A stretch of 64,000 nt of DNA from NCBI GenBank assembly GCA_963708855.1, contig CAVPUM010000002.1:30619-94618 (forward strand). Direction: 5' to 3'. Origin of the DNA: CAIWHR01 sp963708855. GTDB taxonomy: Bacteria > Pseudomonadota > Gammaproteobacteria > Burkholderiales > Casimicrobiaceae. Both the position numbers and the translations under genes were made by a program. Of this stretch, positions 35,372 through 44,590 are shown piece by piece. How positions within the stretch are numbered: position 1 is the stretch's first letter; every line of letters begins with the position of its first letter. Below the pieces are notes generated by a model that made no database searches, had not been told where the DNA came from, and saw nothing but the letters and a program-made list of their open reading frames with translations.

Positions 35372-37081
35372 GTGAAAGACACAGTGAACGAATTCGGGTC
35401 CATGCGCATCGGCGAGATCCTGGTCGCCCGCGGCAAGCTCGATGCCGCCGGCGTCGAGCGCGCCTTGCGGTTGCAGCAGGAGGGCGGGGAAAGACTCGGC
35501 TCGCTCCTGGTCACGCTCGGGCTCTGTGCGCAGCGCGACGTCTGCGAGGCGCTCGCGGCGCAGCTCGGCCTGCAGCTGGTCGATGCCGCCGGCTACCCCG
35601 AATTCCCGATCATGGAAGAGCGCATCTCGCCGCGTTTCCTGCGCGAGGCGCACGCGCTGCCGCTGAGGGAGGACGAACGCGAGCTCGCGCTCGCGATGGC
35701 CGATCCCACCGACGCCTACACCATCAGCGCATTCCGGATGGCGACCGGCCGCGAGGTGAAGCCACTCGTCGCGATCCCGTCCGAGCTCGACGCCGCGCTC
35801 GAGCGCCTCTACGGCGCCGGTCGCACGGCGGTCGGCCAGATCGTGGGCGACGTCGAGCAGCGCGACGAGCTCGCGTTCGACGCCGACGTCCAGCAGCTGA
35901 AGGACCTCGCGTCGGAGGCGCCGGTGATCCGGCTCGTCTCGCTCATCATCACCAACGCGCTCGACGCGCGGGCGTCGGACATCCACATCGAGCCGTTCGA
36001 GAACCGGCTCGCGGTCCGCTACCGGATCGACGGCGTGCTGCACGAGGTCGAATCGCCGCCGCGCCGCTTCTCGGCGGCGGTGATCTCGCGGGTCAAGATC
36101 ATGGCGAACCTCGACATCGCCGAGCGACGGCTGCCGCAGGACGGGCGCATCCGGCTGCGCGTGCACGGCAAGGACATCGACCTGCGGATCTCGACGGTGC
36201 CGACGATGCACGGCGAATCGGTCGTCATGCGGATCCTCGACAAGGGCGGTGTCGCGCTCGACTTCGCCCGGCTCGGCTTCGAGGACGACATCCTCGAGCG
36301 CTTCCTCGCCGTGCTGATGCAGCCGCACGGAATCCTGCTCGTCACCGGTCCCACGGGCTCGGGCAAGACGACCACGCTGTACACGGCGCTCGAGCGTCTC
36401 AACCAGCCGGACGTGAAGATCCTGACCGTGGAGGATCCCGTCGAGTACCAGATGCCGGGGATCAACCAGATCCAGGTGAAGCCGCAGATCAACCTGACGT
36501 TCGCCAATGCGCTGCGTTCGATCGTGCGGCAGGATCCCGACGTGATCATGATCGGCGAGATCCGCGATCTCGAAACGGCGGAGATCGCGGTGCAGTCGGC
36601 GCTGACGGGCCACCTCGTGCTGTCGACGGTGCACACCAACGACGCCGCCAGCACGATGAACCGCCTGCTCGACATGGGTGTCGAGGATTACCTGTTGACG
36701 TCCACCGTCGTCGGCGTGCTCGCGCAGCGGCTCGTCCGCACGCTCTGCCCGCACTGCAAGGAGCCGCACGCGGCGCTGCCCGAGATCGTCGAGCAGATGC
36801 GGCTCGACCGGTTCACCAACGAAAAGGAGATCACGCTCTATCGTCCGATGGGCTGCGCGCAGTGCGCGCACACCGGCTACACGGGCCGGATCAGCATCAT
36901 GGAAATGCTGCCGATGTCCGATCCGATGCGCAGCCTCGTGATGAAGCACGCGAGCGCTACCGACCTGCGCAACGAGGCGATCCGCGAAGGCATGCTGACG
37001 ATGTACGAGGACGGCCTGCGCAAGGCCGTGCGCGGGATCACCACCTTCGAGGAAGTGCTCCGCGTCACGCGCGAGAGCTGA
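35372..37081 (+). CDS. gspE: Type II secretion ATPase GspE
   Basis: The cytoplasmic ATPase that drives pseudopilus assembly in type II secretion. The 569-residue protein has an N-terminal domain (MRIGEILVARGKLDAAGVERAL onward), the Walker A GPTGSGKTTTLYTAL, the Asp box, Walker B MIGEIRDLETAEIA and the His box TGHLVLSTVHTND. A CPHC...CAQC zinc tetrad sits in the C-terminal domain. GTG 35372 is chosen for its GAGGA ribosome site; ATG 35402 is the alternative. It begins the gspE-F-G-H-I-J-K-L-M-(C-like)-D cluster. Confidence 0.95.
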   Translation: MKDTVNEFGSMRIGEILVARGKLDAAGVERALRLQQEGGERLGSLLVTLGLCAQRDVCEALAAQLGLQLVDAAGYPEFPIMEERISPRFLREAHALPLREDERELALAMADPTDAYTISAFRMATGREVKPLVAIPSELDAALERLYGAGRTAVGQIVGDVEQRDELAFDADVQQLKDLASEAPVIRLVSLIITNALDARASDIHIEPFENRLAVRYRIDGVLHEVESPPRRFSAAVISRVKIMANLDIAERRLPQDGRIRLRVHGKDIDLRISTVPTMHGESVVMRILDKGGVALDFARLGFEDDILERFLAVLMQPHGILLVTGPTGSGKTTTLYTALERLNQPDVKILTVEDPVEYQMPGINQIQVKPQINLTFANALRSIVRQDPDVIMIGEIRDLETAEIAVQSALTGHLVLSTVHTNDAASTMNRLLDMGVEDYLLTSTVVGVLAQRLVRTLCPHCKEPHAALPEIVEQMRLDRFTNEKEITLYRPMGCAQCAHTGYTGRISIMEMLPMSDPMRSLVMKHASATDLRNEAIREGMLTMYEDGLRKAVRGITTFEEVLRVTRES

Positions 37082-37158
37082 GCTCACTCCGACAGTCGGC
37101 CGCGCGCGGCGCCGGCACTGTCGCAAGCCCGTACGACACGACGAACCCTTCCGCACCG

Positions 37159-38400
37159 ATGCCGATCTATCGCTACAAGGCGGTCAATGCAGCGGGCGAT
37201 GTCGCCACGGGCGAGCTCGATGCCGCCAATGAGAGCGAGATCGTCGAGCGCCTGCGCGACCAGGGCATGCTGCCGATGCAGGTGGCGCGCGCGACCGGCG
37301 CCGCCGCCGCGCCCAGCGACGCCCGCGCGGGTCAGGCGCCGCGGCGGCGCTGGTTCGCATCGAAGAGCGTCAATCGCGATCAGCTGCTGGCGGTCACCCG
37401 CGAGCTCGCGACGCTGCTCAACGCCGGCATGCCGCTCGACCGTGCGCTCGAGATCCTGATCGGCCTCGCCGCGGCGCCGCCCGCCGCCGCGCTGCTGCAG
37501 CAGATCCGCGACGACGTGCGCGGCGGCAAGTCGCTGTCGCAGGCGCTCGACGTGCGGCGCGACGTGTTTTCCCGCTTCTACATCAACATCGTGCGCGCGG
37601 GCGAGGCGGGCGGCGCGCTGGGCGTGGTGCTCACGCGCCTCGCCGACACGATGGAGCGCAACAAGGAGCTGCGCGAGAACGTGAAGTCCGCGCTCATCTA
37701 CCCTTGCATCCTGATCGGCGTCGCCGTGCTGTCGGTCATGGTGCTGCTGGTGTGGGTCGTGCCGCAGTTCGAGCAGACGTTCGCGCAGGCCGGCAAGGCG
37801 CTGCCGCTGGCGACGCTGGTCGTCATCTTCCTCGGCACGGGCTTGCGGCACTGGTGGTGGGCGGTGGCGGCTGGCGTCGTGCTGGTGACCTGGTGGGTCC
37901 GGCGGAAACTGGCACAGCCGCCCGCGCGGCTGCGCTGGGATGCGCGCGTGCTGCGCATGCCGCTGGTCGGCGATCTGGTGACGAAGGTCGACGTCGCGCG
38001 GTTCGCGCGCACGCTCTCGACGCTGCTCGGCAACGGCGTCACGCTCCTTTCCGGCCTGCCGATCGTCAAGGAGACGATCGGCAACGGCGTGCTCGCCGGC
38101 GCGCTCGACGGCGTGATCGTGCGCCTGCGCGAGGGCAAGGGGTTCGGCCGGCCGCTCGGCGAGACAGGGCTTTTTCCGCGCCTGGCCGTGCAGATGATCA
38201 TGGTCGGCGAGGAATCCGGTCGCCTCGAGGAAATGCTGATCCGTGTCGCCGATGTGTACGACCGCGAAGTCCAGCTCGCGGTCAGACGCTTCCTCGCGAT
38301 ACTCGAGCCGGCGCTGATCCTCTCGCTGGCCGTGATGATCGGGGGTATCGTGTTCTCGATTCTGCTGGGCGTCATGGGCATGAGCGAACTTGTCCAGTGA
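37159..38400 (+). CDS. gspF: Type II secretion inner-membrane platform protein GspF
   Basis: A 413-residue polytopic protein with the two T2SSF domains. The first contains ELATLLNAGMPLDRALEIL and RRDVFSRFYINIVRAGEAGGALGVVL, the second RFARTLSTLLGNGVTLLSGLPIVKE and MIMVGEESGRLEEMLIRVADVYDREV. Three helices, including VAVLSVMVLLVWVVPQFEQTF and the C-terminal ALILSLAVMIGGIVFSILLGV, anchor it. The gene is 77 bases after gspE. Confidence 0.95.
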   Translation: MPIYRYKAVNAAGDVATGELDAANESEIVERLRDQGMLPMQVARATGAAAAPSDARAGQAPRRRWFASKSVNRDQLLAVTRELATLLNAGMPLDRALEILIGLAAAPPAAALLQQIRDDVRGGKSLSQALDVRRDVFSRFYINIVRAGEAGGALGVVLTRLADTMERNKELRENVKSALIYPCILIGVAVLSVMVLLVWVVPQFEQTFAQAGKALPLATLVVIFLGTGLRHWWWAVAAGVVLVTWWVRRKLAQPPARLRWDARVLRMPLVGDLVTKVDVARFARTLSTLLGNGVTLLSGLPIVKETIGNGVLAGALDGVIVRLREGKGFGRPLGETGLFPRLAVQMIMVGEESGRLEEMLIRVADVYDREVQLAVRRFLAILEPALILSLAVMIGGIVFSILLGVMGMSELVQ

Positions 38401-38469
38401 CGCATGTCTAAATGTTCCGGCGCATCGAAACGGCACTTCGCTGCGGCCCACCAGGCAAAAGGAAATCCG

Positions 38470-38907
38470 ATGCTCAGATTCGAAGTCAGGCGCAGCACGG
38501 TCAGGGGCATGACCCTGATCGAAATTCTGGTCGTGCTGGTGCTGATCGGCATCGTGCTCGGAATCGTCGGCGGCAACTTCATCGGCAAGGGCGAGAAGGC
38601 CAAGGCCGACGCCGCGAAGATCGAGATCGGGCAGATCGGCCAGACGCTCGATCTCTACAAGCTCGAGATCGGCCGCTACCCGACGACGCAGGAAGGCATG
38701 CAGGCGCTGATCAGCGCGCCCTCCGGTGTGGCGAACTGGAACGGGCCGTACTGGAAGAAATCGACGGTGCCGAAGGATCCCTGGGGCAACGAGTACAAGT
38801 ACCTGTCGCCGGCCCAGAGCGCGCCTTACGAGATCATCTCGCTCGGGGCCGACGGGAAGGAAGGCGGCGAGGGGCCGAACAAGGACATTGCCAGTTCGCA
38901 GCAATGA
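38470..38907 (+). CDS. gspG: Major pseudopilin GspG
   Basis: A 145-residue pseudopilin. The prepilin-peptidase site is VRG-MTLIEILVVLVLIGIVLGIV at residues 12-36, with Met in place of the usual Phe at mature position 1 and Glu5 present. The C-terminal part has YPTTQEGMQALISAP, GPYWKKSTVPKDPWGNEYKY and SLGADGKEGGEGPNKDI, the calcium-binding region of GspG. The start at 38470 gives a short leader; the frame is open from 38404. The stop overlaps gspH. Confidence 0.94.
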   Translation: MLRFEVRRSTVRGMTLIEILVVLVLIGIVLGIVGGNFIGKGEKAKADAAKIEIGQIGQTLDLYKLEIGRYPTTQEGMQALISAPSGVANWNGPYWKKSTVPKDPWGNEYKYLSPAQSAPYEIISLGADGKEGGEGPNKDIASSQQ

Positions 38908-39404
38908 TCGAGCGAGCGCCCGTGCCATTCGTCGTGTCCGCCGCTTCCGGGCGGCGGACTTCGCGTGAACGATCGCTCGGCGTGACGCTGCTCGAGCTCC
39001 TGATCGTGCTGTCCATCATGGCAATCGTCGCGGCGATGGTCGTGCCGATGTTCGGCGGCGGCGTGTCGACGGGCGAACTCAAGGGCGCGACGCGTCAGGT
39101 CGCGGCCGGATTGCGCCTAGCGCGGAGCGAGGCGCTCGCCACGCGGCAGGAGACGCGCGTCGTGCTCGACCTCGAGCGCCGGACCTTCAAGGCCGAGCCC
39201 GAACTGCGTGAACACGCATTGCCGCTCGAGATCGAGCTCAAGCTGTTCACCGCGCAGAGCGACCTCGTCAGCGACCGGGTGGGCGCCATTCGCTTCTTCC
39301 CCGACGGGGGGTCGAACGGCGGGCGCGTGACGCTGGCGGTCGGCGAGCGCAAGTACGAAGTCGACGTGGATTGGCTCAGCGGCCGCGTGGCCATCCTGGA
39401 CTGA
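38904..39404 (+). CDS. gspH: Minor pseudopilin GspH
   Basis: A 166-residue protein with a long leader (about residues 1-26) and the site LG-VTLLELLIVLSIMAIVAAMVVP, where Val replaces the usual Phe. A GspH/FimT domain follows: LKGATRQVAAGLRLARSEALATRQETRVVLDLERRTF and IRFFPDGGSNGGRVTL. GspH sits at the pseudopilus tip region. The start codon overlaps the gspG stop (ATGA). Confidence 0.88.
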   Translation: MIERAPVPFVVSAASGRRTSRERSLGVTLLELLIVLSIMAIVAAMVVPMFGGGVSTGELKGATRQVAAGLRLARSEALATRQETRVVLDLERRTFKAEPELREHALPLEIELKLFTAQSDLVSDRVGAIRFFPDGGSNGGRVTLAVGERKYEVDVDWLSGRVAILD

Positions 39405-39537
39405 TCGGCCTATGCGAGGTCATTGCGTGCTCCGACGGCATCGCGCCACGCGGGCGCGGCGCTCGCCCCAGGGCATCGCTGCGCCTATTGTTGCGCGCGC
39501 GCGTTCGCTGCATCGGTCGCGCCCGGGTTCGGTACGC

Positions 39538-39954
39538 ATGGCGCTGCGCGGCTTCTCGCTGCTCGAGGTCCTGGTCGCGTTCGTGATCCTGTCGCTGGTG
39601 GCCGTTGCGCTGTTCCGGCTTTTTTCGGCCGCGCTCAACAACGCTTCGGCGGCGGACGACTACAGCCGTGCCGTGCTCGTTGCGGAGAGCGCGCTCGCCA
39701 CCGCCGCGGCCGCGCAGCCGCTGCGTGAAGCGACGCAATCCGGCGCGGCCGACGACGGTCGCATCGAATGGGCGACGCGGGTCGAGCCGTACTCGCCGCC
39801 CGCGGACGGCTCGCCAGATCTCACGGCCGTGCCCGAGACCATGCCGACGCGGCTCTACCGTGTCTCCGCGGAAGTGACGTTTGCGGCGCCTTCCGGCGGG
39901 AAACGCACCTATGCGCTCGCCACGGTGCGCGTGGGCGCGAGGGATGCGCGATGA
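39538..39954 (+). CDS. gspI: Minor pseudopilin GspI
   Basis: A 138-residue pseudopilin with the prepilin site MALRG-FSLLEVLVAFVILSLVAVALFRLF at residues 5-29. The frame is open upstream to 39412, but ATG 39538 places the G-F site five residues in, as usual. GspI nucleates the tip complex with GspJ and GspK. Its stop overlaps the gspJ start. Confidence 0.88.
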   Translation: MALRGFSLLEVLVAFVILSLVAVALFRLFSAALNNASAADDYSRAVLVAESALATAAAAQPLREATQSGAADDGRIEWATRVEPYSPPADGSPDLTAVPETMPTRLYRVSAEVTFAAPSGGKRTYALATVRVGARDAR

Positions 39955-40697
39955 GCCCGCCGGACCGTCCCAGGGGCGAATGCCGCAGCGCGAAGCGCGA
40001 AGCATCTTCCGTGGCCGCGTCGCGCCTCCGGAGCGCCGGCTTCACGCTGGTCGAGCTCATGATCGCGCTCGTGCTGATGGCGGGCATGGCGTCCATACTC
40101 TTCGGCTCGCTTTCCCTCGCGGCGCGGAGCTGGGACGGCGGCGAGGCGAAGGTCCTGCAGGTTTCCGACATGCGGGCCGCGCAGACCTATTTGCGCGCCC
40201 AGATTTCCGCGCAGTATCCCCAACGACTGTGGAAAGCGGCCGAGCTGCCGCTGTTGTTCGCGGGGGCGCGCGACGAGATGCGCTACGCCGCCGTGCTGCC
40301 GGAGCGGGTGGCGGAGGGCGGCGTCTACTATTTCCGGCTCGCCGTCGTGCGCAGCGGCGAGAAGTCGCAGCTGGTGCAGGAGCGCGCGATTCCCGATCTA
40401 GCGGCGTTGCAGGAGCCCGAGTTCCGTGACGCCGACCGCTCGGTGCTGGCCGAGGACATCGCGGAGCTCGCCATCGGCTATTTCGGCCGCGACGCGAATG
40501 CCGCCGATGCCGACGAGCCGACGTGGCGGGACCGTTGGGACGACCGGCAGCGGCTGCCGCTGCTGGTGCGCATCGACGTTAAGCCCGTGAAGGGAGCGGC
40601 CTGGCCGACGCTCGTTGTCGAGCCGCGGCGCTCGCCCGAGGCCGGCTGCCCCGCCTGGGACGTGCGAGCGCGCCGTTGCGCGAGGCCGGGCTTTTGA
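39951..40697 (+). CDS. gspJ: Minor pseudopilin GspJ
   Basis: A 248-residue pseudopilin. The prepilin site AG-FTLVELMIALVLMAGMASILFGSLSL begins at about residue 30, after an Arg- and Ser-rich leader. The C-terminal part has WKAAELPLLFAGARDEMRYAAVLPERV, IPDLAALQEPEF and LPLLVRIDVKPVKGAAWPTLVV, which resembles GspJ. It forms the tip trimer with GspI and GspK. Confidence 0.88.
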   Translation: MSPPDRPRGECRSAKREASSVAASRLRSAGFTLVELMIALVLMAGMASILFGSLSLAARSWDGGEAKVLQVSDMRAAQTYLRAQISAQYPQRLWKAAELPLLFAGARDEMRYAAVLPERVAEGGVYYFRLAVVRSGEKSQLVQERAIPDLAALQEPEFRDADRSVLAEDIAELAIGYFGRDANAADADEPTWRDRWDDRQRLPLLVRIDVKPVKGAAWPTLVVEPRRSPEAGCPAWDVRARRCARPGF

Positions 40698-40705
40698 ACA
40701 CCCCC

Positions 40706-41683
40706 ATGCAACGCGTCCCGCCGGCACGCCTTCGGCCCTCGTGCTCCCAGCGCGGTATCGCCTTGATCGCCGTGCTTTGGCTCACGGTGCTCCTCACGGT
40801 GATCGCGAGCAGTTTCGCCTACAGCATGCGGGGCGAGGCGCTCGCTGCACGCAACGCGATGTCGCTGGCGCAGGCCCGCGCCGCAGCCGACGGGGCGGTC
40901 GAGCGCATGGCCTTCGAGCTGTCGCGGCCACGCAATCTGCAGGACGTCTGGCGGGCGGACGGCCAGCCGCACGTCTGGAACGACGGCGACGTCGCGGTAA
41001 GCGCGGCGGCGTTCGACGAGAGTGCGCGCATCGACCTCAATGCGGCGACGGATTCACTGCTGAAAGGGCTGCTGCAGAACGTCGGTGGACTCGATCCGGA
41101 CAATGCGCAACGGGTGCTCGAGGCGATTCTCGACTGGCGCGACGCCGACGAGCTGCGCCGGCCCAACGGCGCGGAGGCCGCGGATTACCGCGCGGCCGGG
41201 TCGAAGCAGAGCCCGACCAATGCATCGTTCGAAAGCGTGGGCGAGCTGCGGCGGGTCCAGGGAGTCAGCGGGCCTTTGATGGCAAGGCTGGCCGACAGTG
41301 TCACGGTCTATTCGCGGCAACGCGGCATCAACACGGCGACGGCCGCCCGCGACGTGTTGCTGGCGCTCCCCGGCGCCACGCCCGAGCAGGTCGACGCGTT
41401 CATCGCAGCCCGCACCGAAGCACTCGCCAACCGGCTGCCCGTTCCCCCGTTCGCGGCGGCGCAGGGGTTTGCCGCCGGGGCGTCGCCGGTATGGCGGATC
41501 AGTGCCAGGGTCCGGCTGCCCGATGGTGTAACCTTTGCCCGCGACGCCGTGTTGCGGCCCACGAACGATCCGCGGCGTCCGTTCGTCACCCTGCTTTGGC
41601 AGGAGGGTCCGTCGGGCCCCCAATCCCAGCTTCCGTCGCCGAACGGGACACCAGCACAAAAGAATGGAAGCGGCAAAATCTGA
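40706..41683 (+). CDS. gspK: Minor pseudopilin GspK
   Basis: A 325-residue pseudopilin with the site SQRG-IALIAVLWLTVLLTVIASSFAYSM near residue 20, where position 5 is not Glu, as is normal for GspK. The alpha domain shows ARIDLNAATDSLLKGLLQNVGGL, RVLEAILDWRDADELRRPNGAE and SFESVGELRRVQGVSG. GspK is the large capping pseudopilin. ATG 40706 is chosen; TTG 40676 is an alternative. The gene overlaps gspL by 20 bases. Confidence 0.9.
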   Translation: MQRVPPARLRPSCSQRGIALIAVLWLTVLLTVIASSFAYSMRGEALAARNAMSLAQARAAADGAVERMAFELSRPRNLQDVWRADGQPHVWNDGDVAVSAAAFDESARIDLNAATDSLLKGLLQNVGGLDPDNAQRVLEAILDWRDADELRRPNGAEAADYRAAGSKQSPTNASFESVGELRRVQGVSGPLMARLADSVTVYSRQRGINTATAARDVLLALPGATPEQVDAFIAARTEALANRLPVPPFAAAQGFAAGASPVWRISARVRLPDGVTFARDAVLRPTNDPRRPFVTLLWQEGPSGPQSQLPSPNGTPAQKNGSGKI

Positions 41684-43116
41684 TCTCCGGCAGCGCCTAC
41701 GCGGCACCGCGCGGCGCGCCGGCTTCTCCGCCTTCTGGCACTGGTGGATGGGCCAGCTCGCGCCGCTGATACCGGCCGGGTTGCGCAACGTAGTGCAGCG
41801 CCGGCGCCTGCGGCCGGTGCTCGAATTCCATGCGGACGCCGCCGTGCTCTGGGTGCCTGCCGTCGCCAACAGCCATCTCGCCTACAAGGAGGCGGCCCGG
41901 ATTCCACTGTCCGCGGACGAGGCCGCGGTCACGATCGCGGGCCGGGCCGCCATCGAAGGGCTCTCGCACGCGGCTAAGGGAGGCACGGCGGGGCCGGTCC
42001 GGATCGTCGTGGCGCTGGCCGCCGGGCACGTCCTGCGCAAGACGATCGTCCTTCCGGCGGCGGTCGAGGACAATCTCGCGCAGGCACTGACGTACGACCT
42101 GGACCGTCACTCGCCGTTCAAGGCCGAGGAGATGAATTTCGACGCGGTCGTCATCGGGCGCGATCCGGCGAAAAGGGAGATCCGCGTCGACTGGGCAGCC
42201 GCGCTCAAGACCGTCGTGGACCAGATGCGGTGGCGGGCGGAGAGCTGGGGTGCGACCGTTGTGGCCGTCACCCCCGCGCTGCCGACCGGCGCCGTGCCGC
42301 TCGCCCGGAGCGCATTGAATCTCTTGCCCGGAGCCGGGCAGGCGCAGGCGTCACCGCGCCGCCGCTGGGAGATCGGGTTGCCCCTCGCGCTGATCGCGGC
42401 GGCGGCGCTCTTTGCCATCGCGCTTCCCCTCTGGCAGAAGCGAGGATTCGCCATTGCGCTGATGCAGCAGGCCGGTCAGGCCCGCGCGCAGGCCGACGCG
42501 TCGAGCGCGTTGCGCGAGGAGCTCGAACGCCTCACCGGCGATTACAATTTCGCGCTGCAGAAGAAGTACGTCTTTCCGACGGCGCTGCAGTCGATCGAGG
42601 ACGTGACCAAGCTCCTGCCCGACGATACCTGGCTCACTCAGTTCGAGATGAAGAATACGAAGGGCAAGGAGCCGCATCGGGAGATCCTCGTGCGCGGCGA
42701 AAGCGCGAACGCGGGGCGGCTCATCTCGCTGCTCGAGGAATCGAATCTGTTCGAGCAGGCGGCGCCGCGGTCGCCGACGACGAAGATCCAGCCCGGCCCC
42801 GGCGAAATTTTCGACCTGGGCGCGCAGCTGAAGCCGCTGCCGCCGCCGCAACTGCTGCAGCTGGAGACGGCGGGCGGGGGCGAGGCGCCGCCCGCCGCCG
42901 TGGTGCCGGCGCCGGTTCCGGCGGCACCTTCGGCCAAGGCGCCGCCGGCCAAGCCCGCGACACCAGAGACCGCAGCCGCGCCAGCGGCCAAGGCTCAATC
43001 CCCCGCCAAGCCCGCGGCGCCCGAGACCGAAGCCGCGCCAGCGGCCGAGGCAACGGACGACGCGCCAGCGGCCGACCGTAGCGCCGGCGGCCGCCCCGCC
43101 CCCGGCCGCGAAGTGA
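41664..43116 (+). CDS. gspL: Type II secretion protein GspL, frameshift near the end
   Basis: A cytoplasmic actin-like domain (residues about 50-190: LEFHADAAVLWVPAVANSHLAYKEA, VLPAAVEDNLAQALTYDLDRHSPFKAEEMNFDAV), a membrane helix (LPLALIAAAALFAIALPLW) and a periplasmic PilN-like domain (KYVFPTALQSIEDVTKLLPDDTWLTQFE, VRGESANAGRLISLLEESNLFE). An Ala/Pro-rich tail holds two near-repeats (42948-42994, 43005-43051). The frame reads straight on into GspM, but a frame that ends PTVAPAAAPPPAAK with TGA at 43114-43116, six bases before the gspM ATG, is far more natural. One extra base near 43070 is inferred. GspL links GspE to the platform. Confidence 0.88.
42948..43051 (+). repeat. Two near-identical 47-base units in gspL
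   Basis: Direct repeats at 42948-42994 and 43005-43051 with a 57-base period, differing at a few bases. They encode the Ala-Pro-Lys-Glu linker units AKPATPETAAAPAAKA and AKPAAPETEAAPAAEA. Such low-complexity linkers expand and shrink readily, and the nearby frameshift at about 43070 may be related. Confidence 0.7.
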
Positions 43117-43121
43117 CCGCC

Positions 43122-43718
43122 ATGATCGCGGCGATCGCCAAGCTTCCCCCGGCCCGGCAACGCATTCTGGCCGTGGGCCTGCTCGTTGCCGTCGTCGCGA
43201 TCGCGCTGTCGGTCGTGCTGGTGCCGTTGTGGTCGCTGCACAAGCACTATGACGACGCTATCACGGACATGAGTGACCGCATCGAGCGGTATCGGCGCAT
43301 CGCAGCGCAGGCGCCCGAGTACCGCAAGGCGCTCGACACGATGCGCGGAAGGGACGGTCGCCGCTTCTTCCTGAAGAACACCGCGCCGAATCTTGCGGGT
43401 GCTGAACTGCAGGAGCAGGTCCGTGCCGCCATCGAGGGCAACGGCGGGCGCATCACGACGAGCCAGAACCAGGGACCCAAGGACGAGGGGCGCTTCCGCC
43501 AGATCACGGTGACCGTGCAATTCTTCGCCTCGACGCCGGCCCTGCAGAAGATCCTGTATGCCCTCGAGGCGCAGCCGCCGTTTCTGTCGGTTGAGAGCAT
43601 GACGCTGCGGCCGCTCAACGCGTTCCGCGGCTTCAAGCCCGCGCCCGGCCAGGAGCCGGAAGTCAACGTTCAGCTCGACGTCGCCGCTTTCGCGCTCGCC
43701 GAGCCGGAAAGGAAGTGA
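43122..43718 (+). CDS. gspM: Type II secretion protein GspM
   Basis: A 198-residue protein: one N-terminal helix (AVGLLVAVVAIALSVVLVPLW, about residues 18-38), a coiled stretch (YDDAITDMSDRIERYRRIAAQAPEYRKALDTM) and a ferredoxin-like periplasmic domain (GAELQEQVRAAIEGNGGRITTSQNQ, ITVTVQFFASTPALQKILYALEAQPPFLSVESMTLRP). GspM pairs with GspL in the inner membrane. The start ATG follows the inferred gspL stop. The open frame joins gspL and gspM only because of a probable one-base error. Confidence 0.88.
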   Translation: MIAAIAKLPPARQRILAVGLLVAVVAIALSVVLVPLWSLHKHYDDAITDMSDRIERYRRIAAQAPEYRKALDTMRGRDGRRFFLKNTAPNLAGAELQEQVRAAIEGNGGRITTSQNQGPKDEGRFRQITVTVQFFASTPALQKILYALEAQPPFLSVESMTLRPLNAFRGFKPAPGQEPEVNVQLDVAAFALAEPERK

Positions 43719-43722
43719 GACC

Positions 43723-44538
43723 GTGAACAGACTCGGCATCCAGGTTCAGGCGGCTCTCTGGTGGCTGCTGCCGCTCGCCGGACTCGCGGCGGTGATCGGC
43801 TGGGAGACGGACTGGGGCCGCGCGATGGAGAAGCGCCCGCAACCCGCGGAGGCGATCGCGCCGAAGCCGGTCGTGATATCGCTGCTGCCTGACTTTGCCA
43901 TCGCGGGTGGCGTGGCCGCGCGCACCGAGACGGCACAGCGCACGCTTTTCAATCCGACCCGCCGTCCGGCGCCGCCGGCGGCGCCGGATGCTGCCGCCAT
44001 GCGGCTGAAGCGCGGCCAGTTCGCACTGACGGGCACGATGGTCGTGGAGGGCAAGAGCACCGCCTATCTCCGCGAGGTCGCCAGCAACAAGTCCCAGCGC
44101 GTGCGCGCCGGGGAGAAGATCAACGGCATGCTCGTGGCCGATATCCGCCCGGATCGCGTGAAACTCACGCTGGGCGACGAGTCCGAGGAGCTGGTGCTGA
44201 AGGTCGTCACCAATCCGCGTCCGACCGCGCCGCCGGTCGCCGTCGCGCAGACGGCGCCCCCGCCTGCGGGGGCCGCCGCGCCAGCGGTCGCCCCGCCCCC
44301 CGGCGGCACGCCGGTGGCGGTACCCGCGGCTCCGACCGCCGCGCAGACGCTCGCCGAGCGCCGCCGCGCGGCGCGGGCCGCCGCCGCTGCGGGTACTGCG
44401 CCGGACGGATCTCCTGGTGCCCCCACGACCGCCCCTGCAAAGGCCGCTCCCGCCGCCGGTATCGACCCGCGCTGGGGGCAGATGGACCAGAGCTATCGGG
44501 ACCGGGCCGCAAAAGCCAGCCGGCCCGCTGCAAAGTGA
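43723..44538 (+). CDS. GspC-like/PilP-like periplasmic linker protein of the type II secretion system
   Basis: A 271-residue protein with one membrane helix (ALWWLLPLAGLAAVIGW, about residues 10-27) and a periplasmic homology-region domain: LKRGQFALTGTMVVEGKSTAYLREVASNKSQRVRAGEKINGMLVADIRPDRVKLTLGDESEELVL. This matches the HR domain of GspC and PilP, which contacts the secretin. The C-terminal third is Ala/Pro-rich and lacks a PDZ domain, unlike classical GspC. It lies between gspM and gspD, where a GspC or GspN might be expected. The name is therefore tentative. Confidence 0.75.
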   Translation: MNRLGIQVQAALWWLLPLAGLAAVIGWETDWGRAMEKRPQPAEAIAPKPVVISLLPDFAIAGGVAARTETAQRTLFNPTRRPAPPAAPDAAAMRLKRGQFALTGTMVVEGKSTAYLREVASNKSQRVRAGEKINGMLVADIRPDRVKLTLGDESEELVLKVVTNPRPTAPPVAVAQTAPPPAGAAAPAVAPPPGGTPVAVPAAPTAAQTLAERRRAARAAAAAGTAPDGSPGAPTTAPAKAAPAAGIDPRWGQMDQSYRDRAAKASRPAAK

Positions 44539-44590
44539 TCTTTCGCGACAATCCGTGCCCGGCGCGCCGCGGCATGCCATGGAAAGCACA

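Noticed and set aside
34190..37156. A 988-residue minus-strand frame opposite hemL and gspE
   Set aside because: Both sense genes have full sets of catalytic motifs; the antisense frame spans two genes and has no recognisable domain.
41535..43718. A gspL-gspM fusion protein in one open frame
   Set aside because: A natural gspL end (PPPAAK and TGA at 43114-43116) lies in another frame six bases before the gspM ATG, so a one-base error explains the fusion better.
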